Part shown: piece after piece, positions 25,363-33,786 of the stretch
Layout: every line of letters starts with the position of its first letter
How positions within the stretch are numbered: the first letter of the stretch is position 1
Assembly: GCA_946499615.1 (NCBI GenBank)
Contig: CAMMST010000008.1
Location: 1-59,716, forward strand
Length of the DNA: 59,716 nt
Origin: Enterococcus_E cecorum_B
GTDB taxonomy: Bacteria > Bacillota > Bacilli > Lactobacillales > Enterococcaceae
Reading direction: 5' to 3'
Program-made: the position numbers and the translations under genes
The notes under the pieces: generated by a model
Told to the model about the DNA's origin: nothing
The model's database searches: none
Seen by the model: the letters and a program-made list of their open reading frames with translations, nothing else

Positions 25363-26532
25363 ATGCCAGTAACGACACACGCATATCTTAGTCCGTCAAG
25401 TGCGCATCGTTGGTTAATCTGTCCGCCGATTGTGCAGTTTGAAGCAGAAGCGCCTGGTAGTGGTTCCTCAAGCTTCGCAGCCGAGGGAACAGCCGCGCAT
25501 GCACTAGCTGAGGCATACTTAACGAAACGCTTTAAACTCGGAAAAGCGACAGCGATGATTAAGGAAGCGAAAGCATCAACTTTTTATGATACAGAAATGG
25601 AAGAAGCAATCACTTACTACTGCGACCTGGTTGAAGAGCACGCCAATGCTTACGATAAGCCGATTATCGAGCTTGAGTCCAAACTGGACATGAGTAAGTG
25701 GGCGCCTGATGTAAAAGGGACTTCGGACGTTGTCCTTATTGCAGACGGTGTGGTTGAAATTATCGACTTAAAATACGGAAAAGGCGTACCCGTATATGCG
25801 GAAAACAACCCACAGTTAATGTTGTATGCGCTAGGGGCTTACGATAAGTACTCTATCTTGTACGACTTTGACAAGATTAAAATGACGATTATTCAGCCAC
25901 GCCTGGACAACGTCTCGACCTTTGAAATTGAAACAGAAGAGCTGCTTTACTGGGCCGATAATTACGTAGCGCCTCGTGCAGTCCAAGCCTATGAGGGCGT
26001 CGGTGAGTGGACCATCACCGATGATGTAGTCAAGTTTAGTAAAATCCGTGCACAGTTGCGGCCTCGTGCGGAAAAAAACTTTAAACTTATCGACAAATAT
26101 GACGGTAAGGAAGCGGCCACGCTTAGCGATGAGGAAATCGCGGAAATCTTGGACCGTGCGCCCGAGATTAAGAAGTGGCTGGATCATGTGGAAACTTTCG
26201 CCCTTAGCCAAGCCTTATCTGGCAAGGCTAACTACCCAGGGTTTAAAGTGGTGGCTGGTCGGTCCGTGCGTAAAATCAGTGACCCTCAAGCGGTCATGTT
26301 AACCCTTGACCTTGAGGGCTACGAGGAAAGCCAGTACACGAAACCAAAGGAACTTTTAGCGCTGGGGGCGCTTGAAAAGTTAGTCGGTAAGAAAGAGTTA
26401 ACCGCGCTGATTGGCGATTACATCGTCAAACCGGAGGGCAAGCCGACGCTGGTGCCTGAAAGTGATAAGCGCCCACCGCTGCATGATGCAAATAGTGACT
26501 TCGCAGATATTGAGGTGGTCGAGGATGAGTAA
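25363..26532 (+). CDS. DUF2800 phage protein, Cas4/RecB-like PD-(D/E)XK nuclease
   Basis: The 389-residue protein opens YLSPSSAHRWLICPP and has EGTAAHALAEAYL, KGTSDVVLIADGVVEIIDLKYGKG: the Asp, Glu-x-Asp-x-Lys core of the RecB/Cas4-type nucleases. DUF2800 proteins accompany DUF2815 and a family A polymerase in phages, as here, and probably process DNA ends during replication or recombination. ATG 25363 is chosen over the GTG at 25354, which is part of the GGAGGTGA site. Many Cas4 relatives have an iron-sulfur cluster; I do not see a clear four-Cys set. Confidence 0.82.
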   Translation: MPVTTHAYLSPSSAHRWLICPPIVQFEAEAPGSGSSSFAAEGTAAHALAEAYLTKRFKLGKATAMIKEAKASTFYDTEMEEAITYYCDLVEEHANAYDKPIIELESKLDMSKWAPDVKGTSDVVLIADGVVEIIDLKYGKGVPVYAENNPQLMLYALGAYDKYSILYDFDKIKMTIIQPRLDNVSTFEIETEELLYWADNYVAPRAVQAYEGVGEWTITDDVVKFSKIRAQLRPRAEKNFKLIDKYDGKEAATLSDEEIAEILDRAPEIKKWLDHVETFALSQALSGKANYPGFKVVAGRSVRKISDPQAVMLTLDLEGYEESQYTKPKELLALGALEKLVGKKELTALIGDYIVKPEGKPTLVPESDKRPPLHDANSDFADIEVVEDE

Positions 26533-26791
26533 GGAGCGACCTGTCGTCTTTCAGGGCAACGGCTACCACATTGTAAGGTGGGACGAGCGTAACTTCGCCC
26601 TATTCCTAGACGACGAAACACGCCCTAAATTTTTAGGGTATTACAAAAACGTTGAAGCAGCTTTGACGAGTCTTATATTTAATGATGTACTCGTCGAAGA
26701 AGCGAAACACGACTTAAAGTCGTATGTAGAAGAGTTAGCAAAGGTTAAACAGACCATTGTTGATGATATTATTGATAACTTAATTATTTAA
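26525..26791 (+). CDS. Phage protein of unknown function
   Basis: This 88-residue protein overlaps the end of the DUF2800 gene by 8 bases (ATGAGTAA). VFQGNGYHIVRWDERNFALFLDD forms a strand-rich start, followed by helices. A longer open frame from 26411 is only read-through of the neighbour's third frame. No family known; always coupled translation with the nuclease suggests partnership. Confidence 0.6.
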   Translation: MSKERPVVFQGNGYHIVRWDERNFALFLDDETRPKFLGYYKNVEAALTSLIFNDVLVEEAKHDLKSYVEELAKVKQTIVDDIIDNLII

Positions 26792-26807
26792 AAGGAGAGA
26801 CATAAAT

Positions 26808-27422
26808 ATGATTACAAAAGCTAAACCAAAAGTAAACGGAACAAAAGTAGTAACAGGAGTTGTGCGCTTAAGCTACGCGAACCTTTTATCACCTAAGGCA
26901 TCTGGTGAGGGCGAGGAACCGCGCTACTCGACACAGTTGATTATTCCAAAATCGGAAAAAGCAACACTTAAAGCGCTGGAACAAGCGCGTAAGGCTGCCT
27001 TTGATGCAGACGGTGGTAGCAAGTTAAAAGGTGTGAAATACGCCAACGTGCATAACACGTTACGTGACGCCGATGAAGAGTTTGACACTGATGACGAGAA
27101 ACCTGAGTTAAAGGACTGCTATTTTATGAACGTTTCAAGCAAGACCAAGCCTGGCATCGTGAAACGCGTAAACGGGGCGAACGTGGAAACGGACGACCCA
27201 GAAGAAGTGTATAGCGGGGTTTATGCAATCGTGTCTTTAAACTTTTACGCATTTAATGTAGGAAAGAATAAAGGGTTAACCGCTGGACTTAATAACGTCA
27301 TGGTGTTAGGTTATGGCGATTATCTAGGCGGTCGTGCCTCTGCTAACTCCGACTTTAGCGATATGGACTTTGAAGAAGTCGACGACGAAGAAGAATACGA
27401 TTACGACGAAGATTTACTTTAA
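26808..27422 (+). CDS. DUF2815 phage protein, ssDNA-binding type
   Basis: The 204-residue protein matches DUF2815: VRLSYANLLSPK, YSTQLIIPKSEK, YAIVSLNFYAFN, and a very acidic C-terminal tail (DDEEEYDYDEDLL). The fold and acidic tail resemble phage single-stranded DNA-binding proteins such as T7 gp2.5. It probably covers ssDNA for the polymerase encoded next. AAAAGGAGA precedes the ATG. Confidence 0.82.
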   Translation: MITKAKPKVNGTKVVTGVVRLSYANLLSPKASGEGEEPRYSTQLIIPKSEKATLKALEQARKAAFDADGGSKLKGVKYANVHNTLRDADEEFDTDDEKPELKDCYFMNVSSKTKPGIVKRVNGANVETDDPEEVYSGVYAIVSLNFYAFNVGKNKGLTAGLNNVMVLGYGDYLGGRASANSDFSDMDFEEVDDEEEYDYDEDLL

Positions 27423-27429
27423 AATTTTT

Positions 27430-27459
27430 GACCTAGGCTCTGTAAAAGGGGTCTAGGTC
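27430..27459 (+). promoter_or_regulatory. Hairpin between DUF2815 and polymerase genes
   Basis: GACCTAG (27430-27436) pairs with CTAGGTC (27453-27459). It is followed by TCTTCAC, not a T run, so it is more likely an RNA stability or processing element than a terminator. Confidence 0.5.
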
Positions 27460-27479
27460 TTCACTAAAGGAGGATGAGT

Positions 27480-29432
27480 ATGAAACAGCTCAATATTGAC
27501 ATTGAAACGTATTCCAGCGCGGACCTGTTTAAAGTAGGCGTGTATAAGTACGTAGATGTTCCCGACTTTGCGATATTATTGTTTGCCTACTCAGTTGACC
27601 GTGGTCCAGTGAAGTGTCTGGACTTGACGACCGAAGAGCTACCAACGCCAATCGTTAATGCCTTATTAGATGGTGACGTGATTAAAGTGGCCTTTAATGC
27701 GCAATTTGAACGTGTCTGTCTGAGTAAGTATCTAGGTACGACTTTAAACCCTGCAGCGTGGCGATGCACTATGGTGTGGGCCAACGAGTTAGGGCTACCT
27801 GCTAGCCTTGCCCAGTGTGCGAAATATCTAGGGATTGAGGAACAGAAAGACACACGCGGTAAAGCGCTCATTAATTACTTTAGTAAGCCTTGTAAACCGA
27901 CCAAAGTGAATGGCGGGCGCACGCGCAACTTGCCTGAACATGATGTAGAGAAGTGGGAAACATTTATTGAGTACTGTATCCAAGACGTTAAGACGGAAAT
28001 GGCGATTGCTGATCGCTTGTCCAAGGTGCCAGTGCCCGACAGTGAGTGGGCCATTTACGCCGCTGACCAAGATATTAATGACAGAGGCGTAGCCGTTGAC
28101 CTCGATTTAGCACACGAGGCGGTGGCGATGACCAATAAACTAGCCGAGGAAAATCTTTTAAAACTGCATGAGTTAACTGGGCTCGAAAATCCCAACAGCG
28201 TGCAGCAAATCAAACTGTGGCTAGCTGAACGTGGGTTGCAAATAGAAAGCTTAAGCAAGGCGGTCGTGAGTGAGTTAATCGCGGATGACACCTTATCGAA
28301 TGACGTGCGCGAAGTACTAAGGTTAAGGCAAGCCTTGTCTAACAGCTCGACGAAGAAATACGTGATGATGACCAACGCCACTTGTGACGACGGGCGCATC
28401 CGAGGCATCTTGCAGTTTTACGGGGCCAACCGTACAGGGCGCTGGGCGGGTCGCTTGTTACAGGTCCAAAACCTACCGAGGAATTACCTAGACGATTTAG
28501 AGTTTGCTAGAGACCTCGTTAAATCGGGCGATGCAGACGGGATAGAGCTGATGTTTGGCGATGTGCCAGACACACTGAAACAGTTAATCCGTACCGCACT
28601 TATACCTAAACAAGGCTATCACTTCCTTGTGTCGGACTTTAGCGCGATTGAAGCGCGCGTGATTGCCTGGTACGCCAAGCAAGAGTGGGTGCTCGACGTG
28701 TTTCGTACGCACGGGAAAATTTACGAAGCAACTGCTGCGCAGATGTTTGGCCTTGGTGCAGTGGAGGACTACGACTGGAAAAGTCATGCAGGTAAGGACA
28801 TGCGACAACGCGGCAAGGTGGCCACACTAGCCTTAGGCTATCAAGGAGGAACAGGAGCTTTGATAGCGATGGGCGCCTTAAAACAAGGCATCCCAGAAGA
28901 AGATTTACCGGACATCGTGCAGAAGTGGCGAAAGGCGAACGCACGCATCGTGAATTTGTGGCGCACGGTCCAGTCTTGTGTAATCCAAGCACTCAGTGAG
29001 GGCGGTGTCGTGACAGGTCCTCGTGGGTTGAAGTTTTACAAAAAGTATGGCTTTTTATTCATCCAGCTGCCAAGTGGTCGACGCCTGTCCTATGCTAAAG
29101 CGCATCTGGAAGAGGGCGAGTACGGCCCAGCTATTTATTATGAGGGACAAGGTGACCGCGTGGTGTTCACGAAGCAGCAAACGTATGGAGGGAAGCTCGT
29201 CGAAAATATTGTCCAAGCGACTGCACGTGACATTTTAGCAGCCAGCATCCTACGGATCAGCGACAAATATCCTGTCGTGTTCCACGTACATGATGAGGTC
29301 ATTTGTGAGGTGCCACAAGAGCGTGGCGACATCAACGAGTTAAATGAGTTACTGGCAATCACACCTGACTGGTGCAGCGACTTACCACTTAAGGCGGCAG
29401 GGTTTGAGACGAAATTCTACATGAAAGATTAG
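27480..29432 (+). CDS. Phage family A DNA polymerase
   Basis: The 650-residue protein has a 3'-5' exonuclease domain at the start (LNIDIETYSSADL, FNAQFERVCL, IQDVKTEMAI) and a polymerase domain with RTGRWAGRLLQVQNLPR, motif A DFSAIEARVIAW, the O-helix KVATLALGYQGG and motif C HVHDEVICEV. No 5'-3' nuclease domain, as in T7-like and SPO1-like phage enzymes. It is the phage replicase. ATG 27480 is 6 bases from AAAGGAGG; the ATG at 27474 overlaps that site. Confidence 0.92.
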   Translation: MKQLNIDIETYSSADLFKVGVYKYVDVPDFAILLFAYSVDRGPVKCLDLTTEELPTPIVNALLDGDVIKVAFNAQFERVCLSKYLGTTLNPAAWRCTMVWANELGLPASLAQCAKYLGIEEQKDTRGKALINYFSKPCKPTKVNGGRTRNLPEHDVEKWETFIEYCIQDVKTEMAIADRLSKVPVPDSEWAIYAADQDINDRGVAVDLDLAHEAVAMTNKLAEENLLKLHELTGLENPNSVQQIKLWLAERGLQIESLSKAVVSELIADDTLSNDVREVLRLRQALSNSSTKKYVMMTNATCDDGRIRGILQFYGANRTGRWAGRLLQVQNLPRNYLDDLEFARDLVKSGDADGIELMFGDVPDTLKQLIRTALIPKQGYHFLVSDFSAIEARVIAWYAKQEWVLDVFRTHGKIYEATAAQMFGLGAVEDYDWKSHAGKDMRQRGKVATLALGYQGGTGALIAMGALKQGIPEEDLPDIVQKWRKANARIVNLWRTVQSCVIQALSEGGVVTGPRGLKFYKKYGFLFIQLPSGRRLSYAKAHLEEGEYGPAIYYEGQGDRVVFTKQQTYGGKLVENIVQATARDILAASILRISDKYPVVFHVHDEVICEVPQERGDINELNELLAITPDWCSDLPLKAAGFETKFYMKD

Positions 29433-29444
29433 AGGTGTTTAGCA

Positions 29445-29648
29445 ATGAAGATGTGGCGGATTAAAGTGTTAGACCGCGCTGGTAATGTACGCCAGCAGGT
29501 CGATTACGAGGGAGACGAGGCAAGTGCTCGCGCACTTGCACTGCGTCTACACCTCAACTGGCAACGCGAGCACCCAGAGCCAGATGCGCAACCTGATAAA
29601 CCTGTGAGAGGCTTGAGGCATCTGCCTAGGTGGCAACATGAGTGGTAA
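29445..29648 (+). CDS. Small phage protein of unknown function
   Basis: The 67-residue basic protein is rich in R, W and P in its second half (HLNWQREHPEPDAQ, RGLRHLPRW). Ribosome site GAGG; its end overlaps the next start by 11 bases. No family recognised. Confidence 0.6.
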   Translation: MKMWRIKVLDRAGNVRQQVDYEGDEASARALALRLHLNWQREHPEPDAQPDKPVRGLRHLPRWQHEW

Positions 29649-30078
29649 TGGCGACCGTCTAGCTAAGCGTTTGGAAAAACATCTCGTGCGTAAGGGTGTT
29701 TACGACACGGACCAAAGCGACCATTATCAAGTGATTGTATCCTTGTTTCATTTATTGCAGACAGGCGTCGAGATACGCCGTGAGGACTTAATCAAGCACA
29801 CTGTTGGTAGATTATACATAAGATTGCAGGCTTACATGTTAACAGTAAAAGGTGTAAGTGAGAAGTCCTGGTATCGTTCTTTTATCAAAGAGGCGCATCC
29901 AAAAAGAGATGTACAAGCTGACCAGGAATGGTTGCGAGAAATGGACAAGGCACTTGAGTTAGACAATCGGAATTTTATGGACGTTGAAACATTTAGCTTA
30001 GGGCTGACACGCATTGCACGTAATCACGGATTTACTTATTACGACTGTGTGAAGCCACTGTTTAAGGAGGACAACTAG
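29638..30078 (+). CDS. Phage protein of unknown function
   Basis: The 146-residue helical basic protein starts at an ATG inside the previous gene and ends one base before the next. There is no clear domain; RLYIRLQAYMLTVKGVSEKSW hints at a DNA- or RNA-contacting helix but this is weak. Confidence 0.6.
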   Translation: MSGNGDRLAKRLEKHLVRKGVYDTDQSDHYQVIVSLFHLLQTGVEIRREDLIKHTVGRLYIRLQAYMLTVKGVSEKSWYRSFIKEAHPKRDVQADQEWLREMDKALELDNRNFMDVETFSLGLTRIARNHGFTYYDCVKPLFKEDN

Positions 30079-30528
30079 ATGAAACTTATTGAAGTATTGC
30101 AAAAAGTAGCAAATGGTGAAATTGAGAAAGGGACTAAGTTTATTCTCGGCGATAACTTATTCATCTTTAATGGCGATAGATTTAAAGCAGGTAACTTTTA
30201 TTTAGGCGGTCGGATTTTTTTAAATGCACGCGATTTAAATAGAGAGGTAGACCTTATATCGCCAAAACCTAAAAAGTATTTAATTAAATTAAATGTTAAG
30301 TGGTTAAAATATTCGCTTTCTTATGTAAATTATGTCAACCGCGGTACTGATCAATACGTGTTAATAGGAGATGGTGAGAATTTAGGAAGTAGTGATTTTG
30401 GTTGTTATCAAACGCAATTCACAGAAAAAGAATTGCAATCTATCCGACCTGTGAAAGAATTTCTCGACGAAATGCAAGGAAATTATATGTTAGTGGAGGT
30501 GACAGAAGATGAAGATGAAAATCATTAA
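30079..30528 (+). CDS. Phage accessory protein, DUF1642-like end
   Basis: A 149-residue protein in a stretch with lower G+C than its neighbours. N-terminal EVLQKVANGEIEKGTKFILG recurs in small phage accessory proteins, and the C-terminus (TEKELQSIRPVKEFLDEM) resembles DUF1642 ends. Function unknown. AAGGAGG precedes the ATG. Confidence 0.6.
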   Translation: MKLIEVLQKVANGEIEKGTKFILGDNLFIFNGDRFKAGNFYLGGRIFLNARDLNREVDLISPKPKKYLIKLNVKWLKYSLSYVNYVNRGTDQYVLIGDGENLGSSDFGCYQTQFTEKELQSIRPVKEFLDEMQGNYMLVEVTEDEDENH

Positions 30529-30697
30529 GCTAACCAGTGCGGATATTGATAGTGTGATATATGTTAATGCTAGCCATATTACCGTTTATTGGAGGAGGAG
30601 TGCTACTTCGACACGGATTTATCTAAACGGTGAGGATGATTATGTGGACGTAAAGGAAACGCCTGAGGAAATCCTATACTTGATAGAGTATAACTAA
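30509..30697 (+). CDS. FlbD-like small phage protein
   Basis: The 62-residue protein (IIKLTSADIDSVIYVNASHI ... VKETPEEILYLI) matches the pattern of FlbD family proteins, in which a small beta domain carries LxxG and VKEsxEEV motifs. Phage members have no known role. GGAGGTGA lies 8 bases before the ATG, inside the previous gene, which it overlaps by 20 bases. Same low-G+C stretch. Confidence 0.65.
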   Translation: MKMKIIKLTSADIDSVIYVNASHITVYWRRSATSTRIYLNGEDDYVDVKETPEEILYLIEYN

Positions 30698-30721
30698 GAG
30701 CCAGAAAGGGGGGGGGAAGTT

Positions 30722-33175
30722 TTGGAACTCGAAAAAATAAACGTGCCCCAACAAATCACTTATGACGGGCCACTGACCATTGCGACCGCCCAGACCATGA
30801 CGGCCAAGAAGTGGAAGAATGTCAGCGTGCAGTGGTCCGAATTAGTGGAACACTTCGAGCATGTCGTGCGTACAGGCGAGACTGTGGCCGAGTTTAAAAA
30901 GATGACCACGGCAGAACAGAGCCAGCGGAAAGACCAAGGAGCGTTTGTCGGTGGTGGCTTGAAAGGTGGCCGGCGGAAAATTGGCCACGTACAGAGTCGT
31001 AGCTTGTTAACGCTGGATGCCGACAATGCGCCTGCTGATTTTCCTGACCAGGTGTCGCTGCTGCTTGATTGCGCGTATGCCTTATACACGACGCACTCGC
31101 ATCGGGTTAAAGGGAGTCGCTATCGCTTAGTGATCCCTTTGGCTAAGGCGGTGGAAACCGAAGCATATCAGCCTTTAGCACGGTTAGTGGCCAATGACTT
31201 AAACATTGAGTATTTTGACACGACCACCTACCAAGCGGAGCGCCTGATGCACTATCCAAGCACCTCGAGCGACGGGGTGTACGAGTTGTACGTTAATGAC
31301 GGCCCCTGGCTAAACACGCAGGAGTGGTTGGCCAAGTTAGACGACTGGACCGATAGCAGTTACTGGCCAACAGCCAAGAGCGAGCGTGAGGTGTTTAACC
31401 GTAAGCTTAAAAAAGCAGGGGACCCACTGACTAAGCGTGGGGTCATTGGTGCCTTTTGTCGGACTTACAGTATGACCGAAGCACTGGAAAAATTTTTAAG
31501 CGAGGTCTATGCACCTACCAACAAGCCTGACCGGTATACGTATATCGAGGGGTCCACGAGTGGCGGTTTAGTCGTGTACGAGGACAAGTTTGCCTACAGT
31601 AACCACGGTACCGACCCAGCTGGGACTGGGCATATTTACAACGCGTTTGACCTGGTGCGCATCCACTTATTTGGCGATAAGGATGCAGACATCACAGACC
31701 CTAACAAGCCAGTGGACAAGCTACCTAGTTATCAAGCTATGCAGGATATGGTCCAGGAAGATGTGGCCGTGCTTAAGACATTGCAGGTCGAGCGCGAACA
31801 GTCGGCGCTATCCGAGTTTGAGGGCTTGGAATTAGAAGAGGTCGAGGATGACGGCGAGAGCGTACTAACCAATGGTGTGTTGTTAGATGTAGACAAGCGT
31901 GGGAACGTGTTACCGACCGCGCAGAACCTAGAAAAGATTATGAGATACGACCGATACCTTAAGGGGCGGTTAAAGTTTAATCAGTTTGCGAGTCGTATCG
32001 AGATACATGACAACCTGCCTTGGCGGAAAGTGAAAGAGGTCGACTTTTGGCGCGACTCAGATGACGCAGGTCTGCGTGTGTACATTGAAAAGGTGCACGG
32101 TATCGTGGCAAAAGGGAAAATAGAGGATGCCTTTGCTATGGAAGTCGAACGAAATGCCTATGACCCACTTATGGACTATGTGAATGGCTTAAGCTGGGAC
32201 GGAGTGGAACGTGCAGAGAAACTGTTAATCACTTATTTAGGGGCGCAGGATACGGAGTACAACAGGTTGGTGACACGTAAATGGTTGACTGGGATGATTG
32301 CCCGAGCGTTACGACCTGGGGTTAAGTTTGACAATATGTTAGTTACGACCGGGCCACAAGGTATCGGTAAGTCCACCCTTGGTGCAAAGTTAGCCGGTAA
32401 ATGGTATTCAGACAGCTTAGATGACCTAAACAGTAAAGACGCGTACGAGTCGCTGCAAGGGACCTGGTTAGTTGAAATGGGCGAAATGGCAGCCACGAAG
32501 AAGTCTGACATTGAACGCGTCAAGGGCTTTATCAGTAAAAAAGAGGACGTCTATCGTGCCGCATATGGCCGTCGCAAGCAATACTATCCTAGACGCTGCG
32601 TGTTTTACGGGACCAGTAACGAGGTTGAGTTTCTGCACGACAAGACTGGTAACCGACGCTTTTGGCCAGTGGATGTAGGCGTCATTGAAATTGAGATACC
32701 CGTGTGGGACCTAGACGGTGAGACGCGTGACCAGATCCTTGCTGAGGCGAAACACTGGTACGACGCTGGCGAAAAGATTTACTTAACCGATACCGAGGAA
32801 GCCCTAGCAAGAGAAGCACAAGACTTGCACATGGAACAGTCGAGTCTTGAGGGCGAAATACTAGAATACTTGGACACGTTAATTACCGAAGATTGGTATA
32901 CGCGGACAAAGGAAGACCGGCGCGAGTTTATCCGCAGTGGTGGTGATTTAGAGGCGACAGGCACGGAACTAAGGCAGCGTGTATGTGTGGCCGAGGTGGC
33001 CTACGAGTTATATGGTACGGATGCGAGTAAGTTACATCCTGCGAAACGTGCGGAGATTAGAAACGTTTTAAATAACATTAGCGGTTGGAGTAGACACGGT
33101 TTAGGGCGTGGCCGTCTACGGTTTGGACCGGGTTACGGGCTACAAACGGCTTACACGCGAAATGTTGATTTATAA
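30722..33175 (+). CDS. VirE-type primase/helicase (virulence-associated E family)
   Basis: The 817-residue protein has an N-terminal primase-polymerase-like part (SLLTLDADNAPADFP; SHRVKGSRYRLVIPL) and a C-terminal VirE/D5-type AAA+ ATPase: Walker A GPQGIGKST (about 544-552), WLVEMGEMAA, FISKKEDVYRAAYGR and GTSNEVEFL, NRRFWPV. It should prime and unwind at the phage origin, matching the iteron-like array right after it. TTG start behind an unusual nine-G ribosome site (30708-30716). Confidence 0.88.
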   Translation: MELEKINVPQQITYDGPLTIATAQTMTAKKWKNVSVQWSELVEHFEHVVRTGETVAEFKKMTTAEQSQRKDQGAFVGGGLKGGRRKIGHVQSRSLLTLDADNAPADFPDQVSLLLDCAYALYTTHSHRVKGSRYRLVIPLAKAVETEAYQPLARLVANDLNIEYFDTTTYQAERLMHYPSTSSDGVYELYVNDGPWLNTQEWLAKLDDWTDSSYWPTAKSEREVFNRKLKKAGDPLTKRGVIGAFCRTYSMTEALEKFLSEVYAPTNKPDRYTYIEGSTSGGLVVYEDKFAYSNHGTDPAGTGHIYNAFDLVRIHLFGDKDADITDPNKPVDKLPSYQAMQDMVQEDVAVLKTLQVEREQSALSEFEGLELEEVEDDGESVLTNGVLLDVDKRGNVLPTAQNLEKIMRYDRYLKGRLKFNQFASRIEIHDNLPWRKVKEVDFWRDSDDAGLRVYIEKVHGIVAKGKIEDAFAMEVERNAYDPLMDYVNGLSWDGVERAEKLLITYLGAQDTEYNRLVTRKWLTGMIARALRPGVKFDNMLVTTGPQGIGKSTLGAKLAGKWYSDSLDDLNSKDAYESLQGTWLVEMGEMAATKKSDIERVKGFISKKEDVYRAAYGRRKQYYPRRCVFYGTSNEVEFLHDKTGNRRFWPVDVGVIEIEIPVWDLDGETRDQILAEAKHWYDAGEKIYLTDTEEALAREAQDLHMEQSSLEGEILEYLDTLITEDWYTRTKEDRREFIRSGGDLEATGTELRQRVCVAEVAYELYGTDASKLHPAKRAEIRNVLNNISGWSRHGLGRGRLRFGPGYGLQTAYTRNVDL

Positions 33176-33186
33176 GGATTTTGGGT

Positions 33187-33462
33187 GTATCCACTTTTTT
33201 CGGATATGGATACACCTACTTAGAAAATGGATACACCCTCACACGAGCAGGTGTATCCACTGTATCCATTTAAAAATGGAATGGATACAGGCATGGATAC
33301 AGGTTGACACTTTGAGCGTCAAGGGATAGAGGTCTACTGTATCCCTTGTATCCATAATTTTCTATACTTTATGAATGGTAATAATATATATAGATATAGG
33401 GGTAAATATAGGGTATTTATAGGGTGTATAAATGTTTCAAAAAAAGTGGATACAAGGGATAC
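33187..33462. repeat. Array of 11 GGATAC/GTATCC motifs, candidate replication origin
   Basis: GTATCC starts at 33187, 33253, 33262, 33339 and 33348; GGATAC at 33208, 33229, 33283, 33295, 33448 and 33457. After the first, they come as pairs of alternating orientation, three pairs with exactly 9 bases between starts. An inverted repeat TTGAC/GTCAA (33304-33308, 33318-33322) sits in the middle, and three TATAGGG repeats (33395, 33407, 33418) in AT-rich DNA follow. No gene fits this gap (33176-33480). Position after the primase/helicase gene supports an origin. Confidence 0.7.
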
Positions 33463-33480
33463 ACCAAAGGAGGCAGTCAG

Positions 33481-33786
33481 ATGAGAGAGCGAGATGTAGA
33501 ACAATACTTAAAAAAACAGATAAAAGACAGAGGCGGAAAAAGCTGGAAATGGACCAGCCCAGGAGTCAGGGGTGTACCTGACCAAATTCTTACTTTACCA
33601 AATGGGCTTGTCGTGTTCGTTGAGGTCAAGGAAGAAAATGGCCGACTTCGACCTGACCAGCAGCGAGTGTTAGATGTGTTAGATGCACTAAACCAAGATA
33701 CATATGTCGTGTACGGGAAAGAGGGCGTTGACAATTTAATCTGTGACCTGGAAGCTTGGGGGATGTTTGACAATGGCGCACGCTAA
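33481..33786 (+). CDS. VRR-NUC domain nuclease
   Basis: The 101-residue protein has the VRR-NUC core of PD-(D/E)XK nucleases: SPGVRGVPDQILTLPNGLVVFVEVKEENGRL (shown here as the PD, then ExK positions near residues 37 and 55) and PDQQRVLDVL. Phage members act on DNA junctions, usually next to a SNF2 helicase as here. ATG 33481 lies 7 bases after AAAGGAGG. Overlaps the helicase start by 14 bases. Confidence 0.88.
   Translation: MRERDVEQYLKKQIKDRGGKSWKWTSPGVRGVPDQILTLPNGLVVFVEVKEENGRLRPDQQRVLDVLDALNQDTYVVYGKEGVDNLICDLEAWGMFDNGAR

Noticed and set aside
26411..26524. N-terminal extension of the gene starting at 26525
   Set aside because: It would overlap the DUF2800 gene by 120 bases and has no ribosome site, whereas ATG 26525 has the usual short overlap.
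33304..33309. TTGACA in the repeat array as a promoter
   Set aside because: No -10 box 16-18 bases downstream; it is part of the inverted repeat TTGAC/GTCAA.
33108..33329. Rightward frame of 73 codons over the repeat array
   Set aside because: It overlaps the end of the VirE gene, has no ribosome site and its sequence (repeated WIH/CIH) is just the repeat read as protein.
33187..33462. GGATAC/GTATCC array as a CRISPR array
   Set aside because: Motifs are only 6-11 bp, occur in both orientations and have irregular gaps; no cas genes are present.
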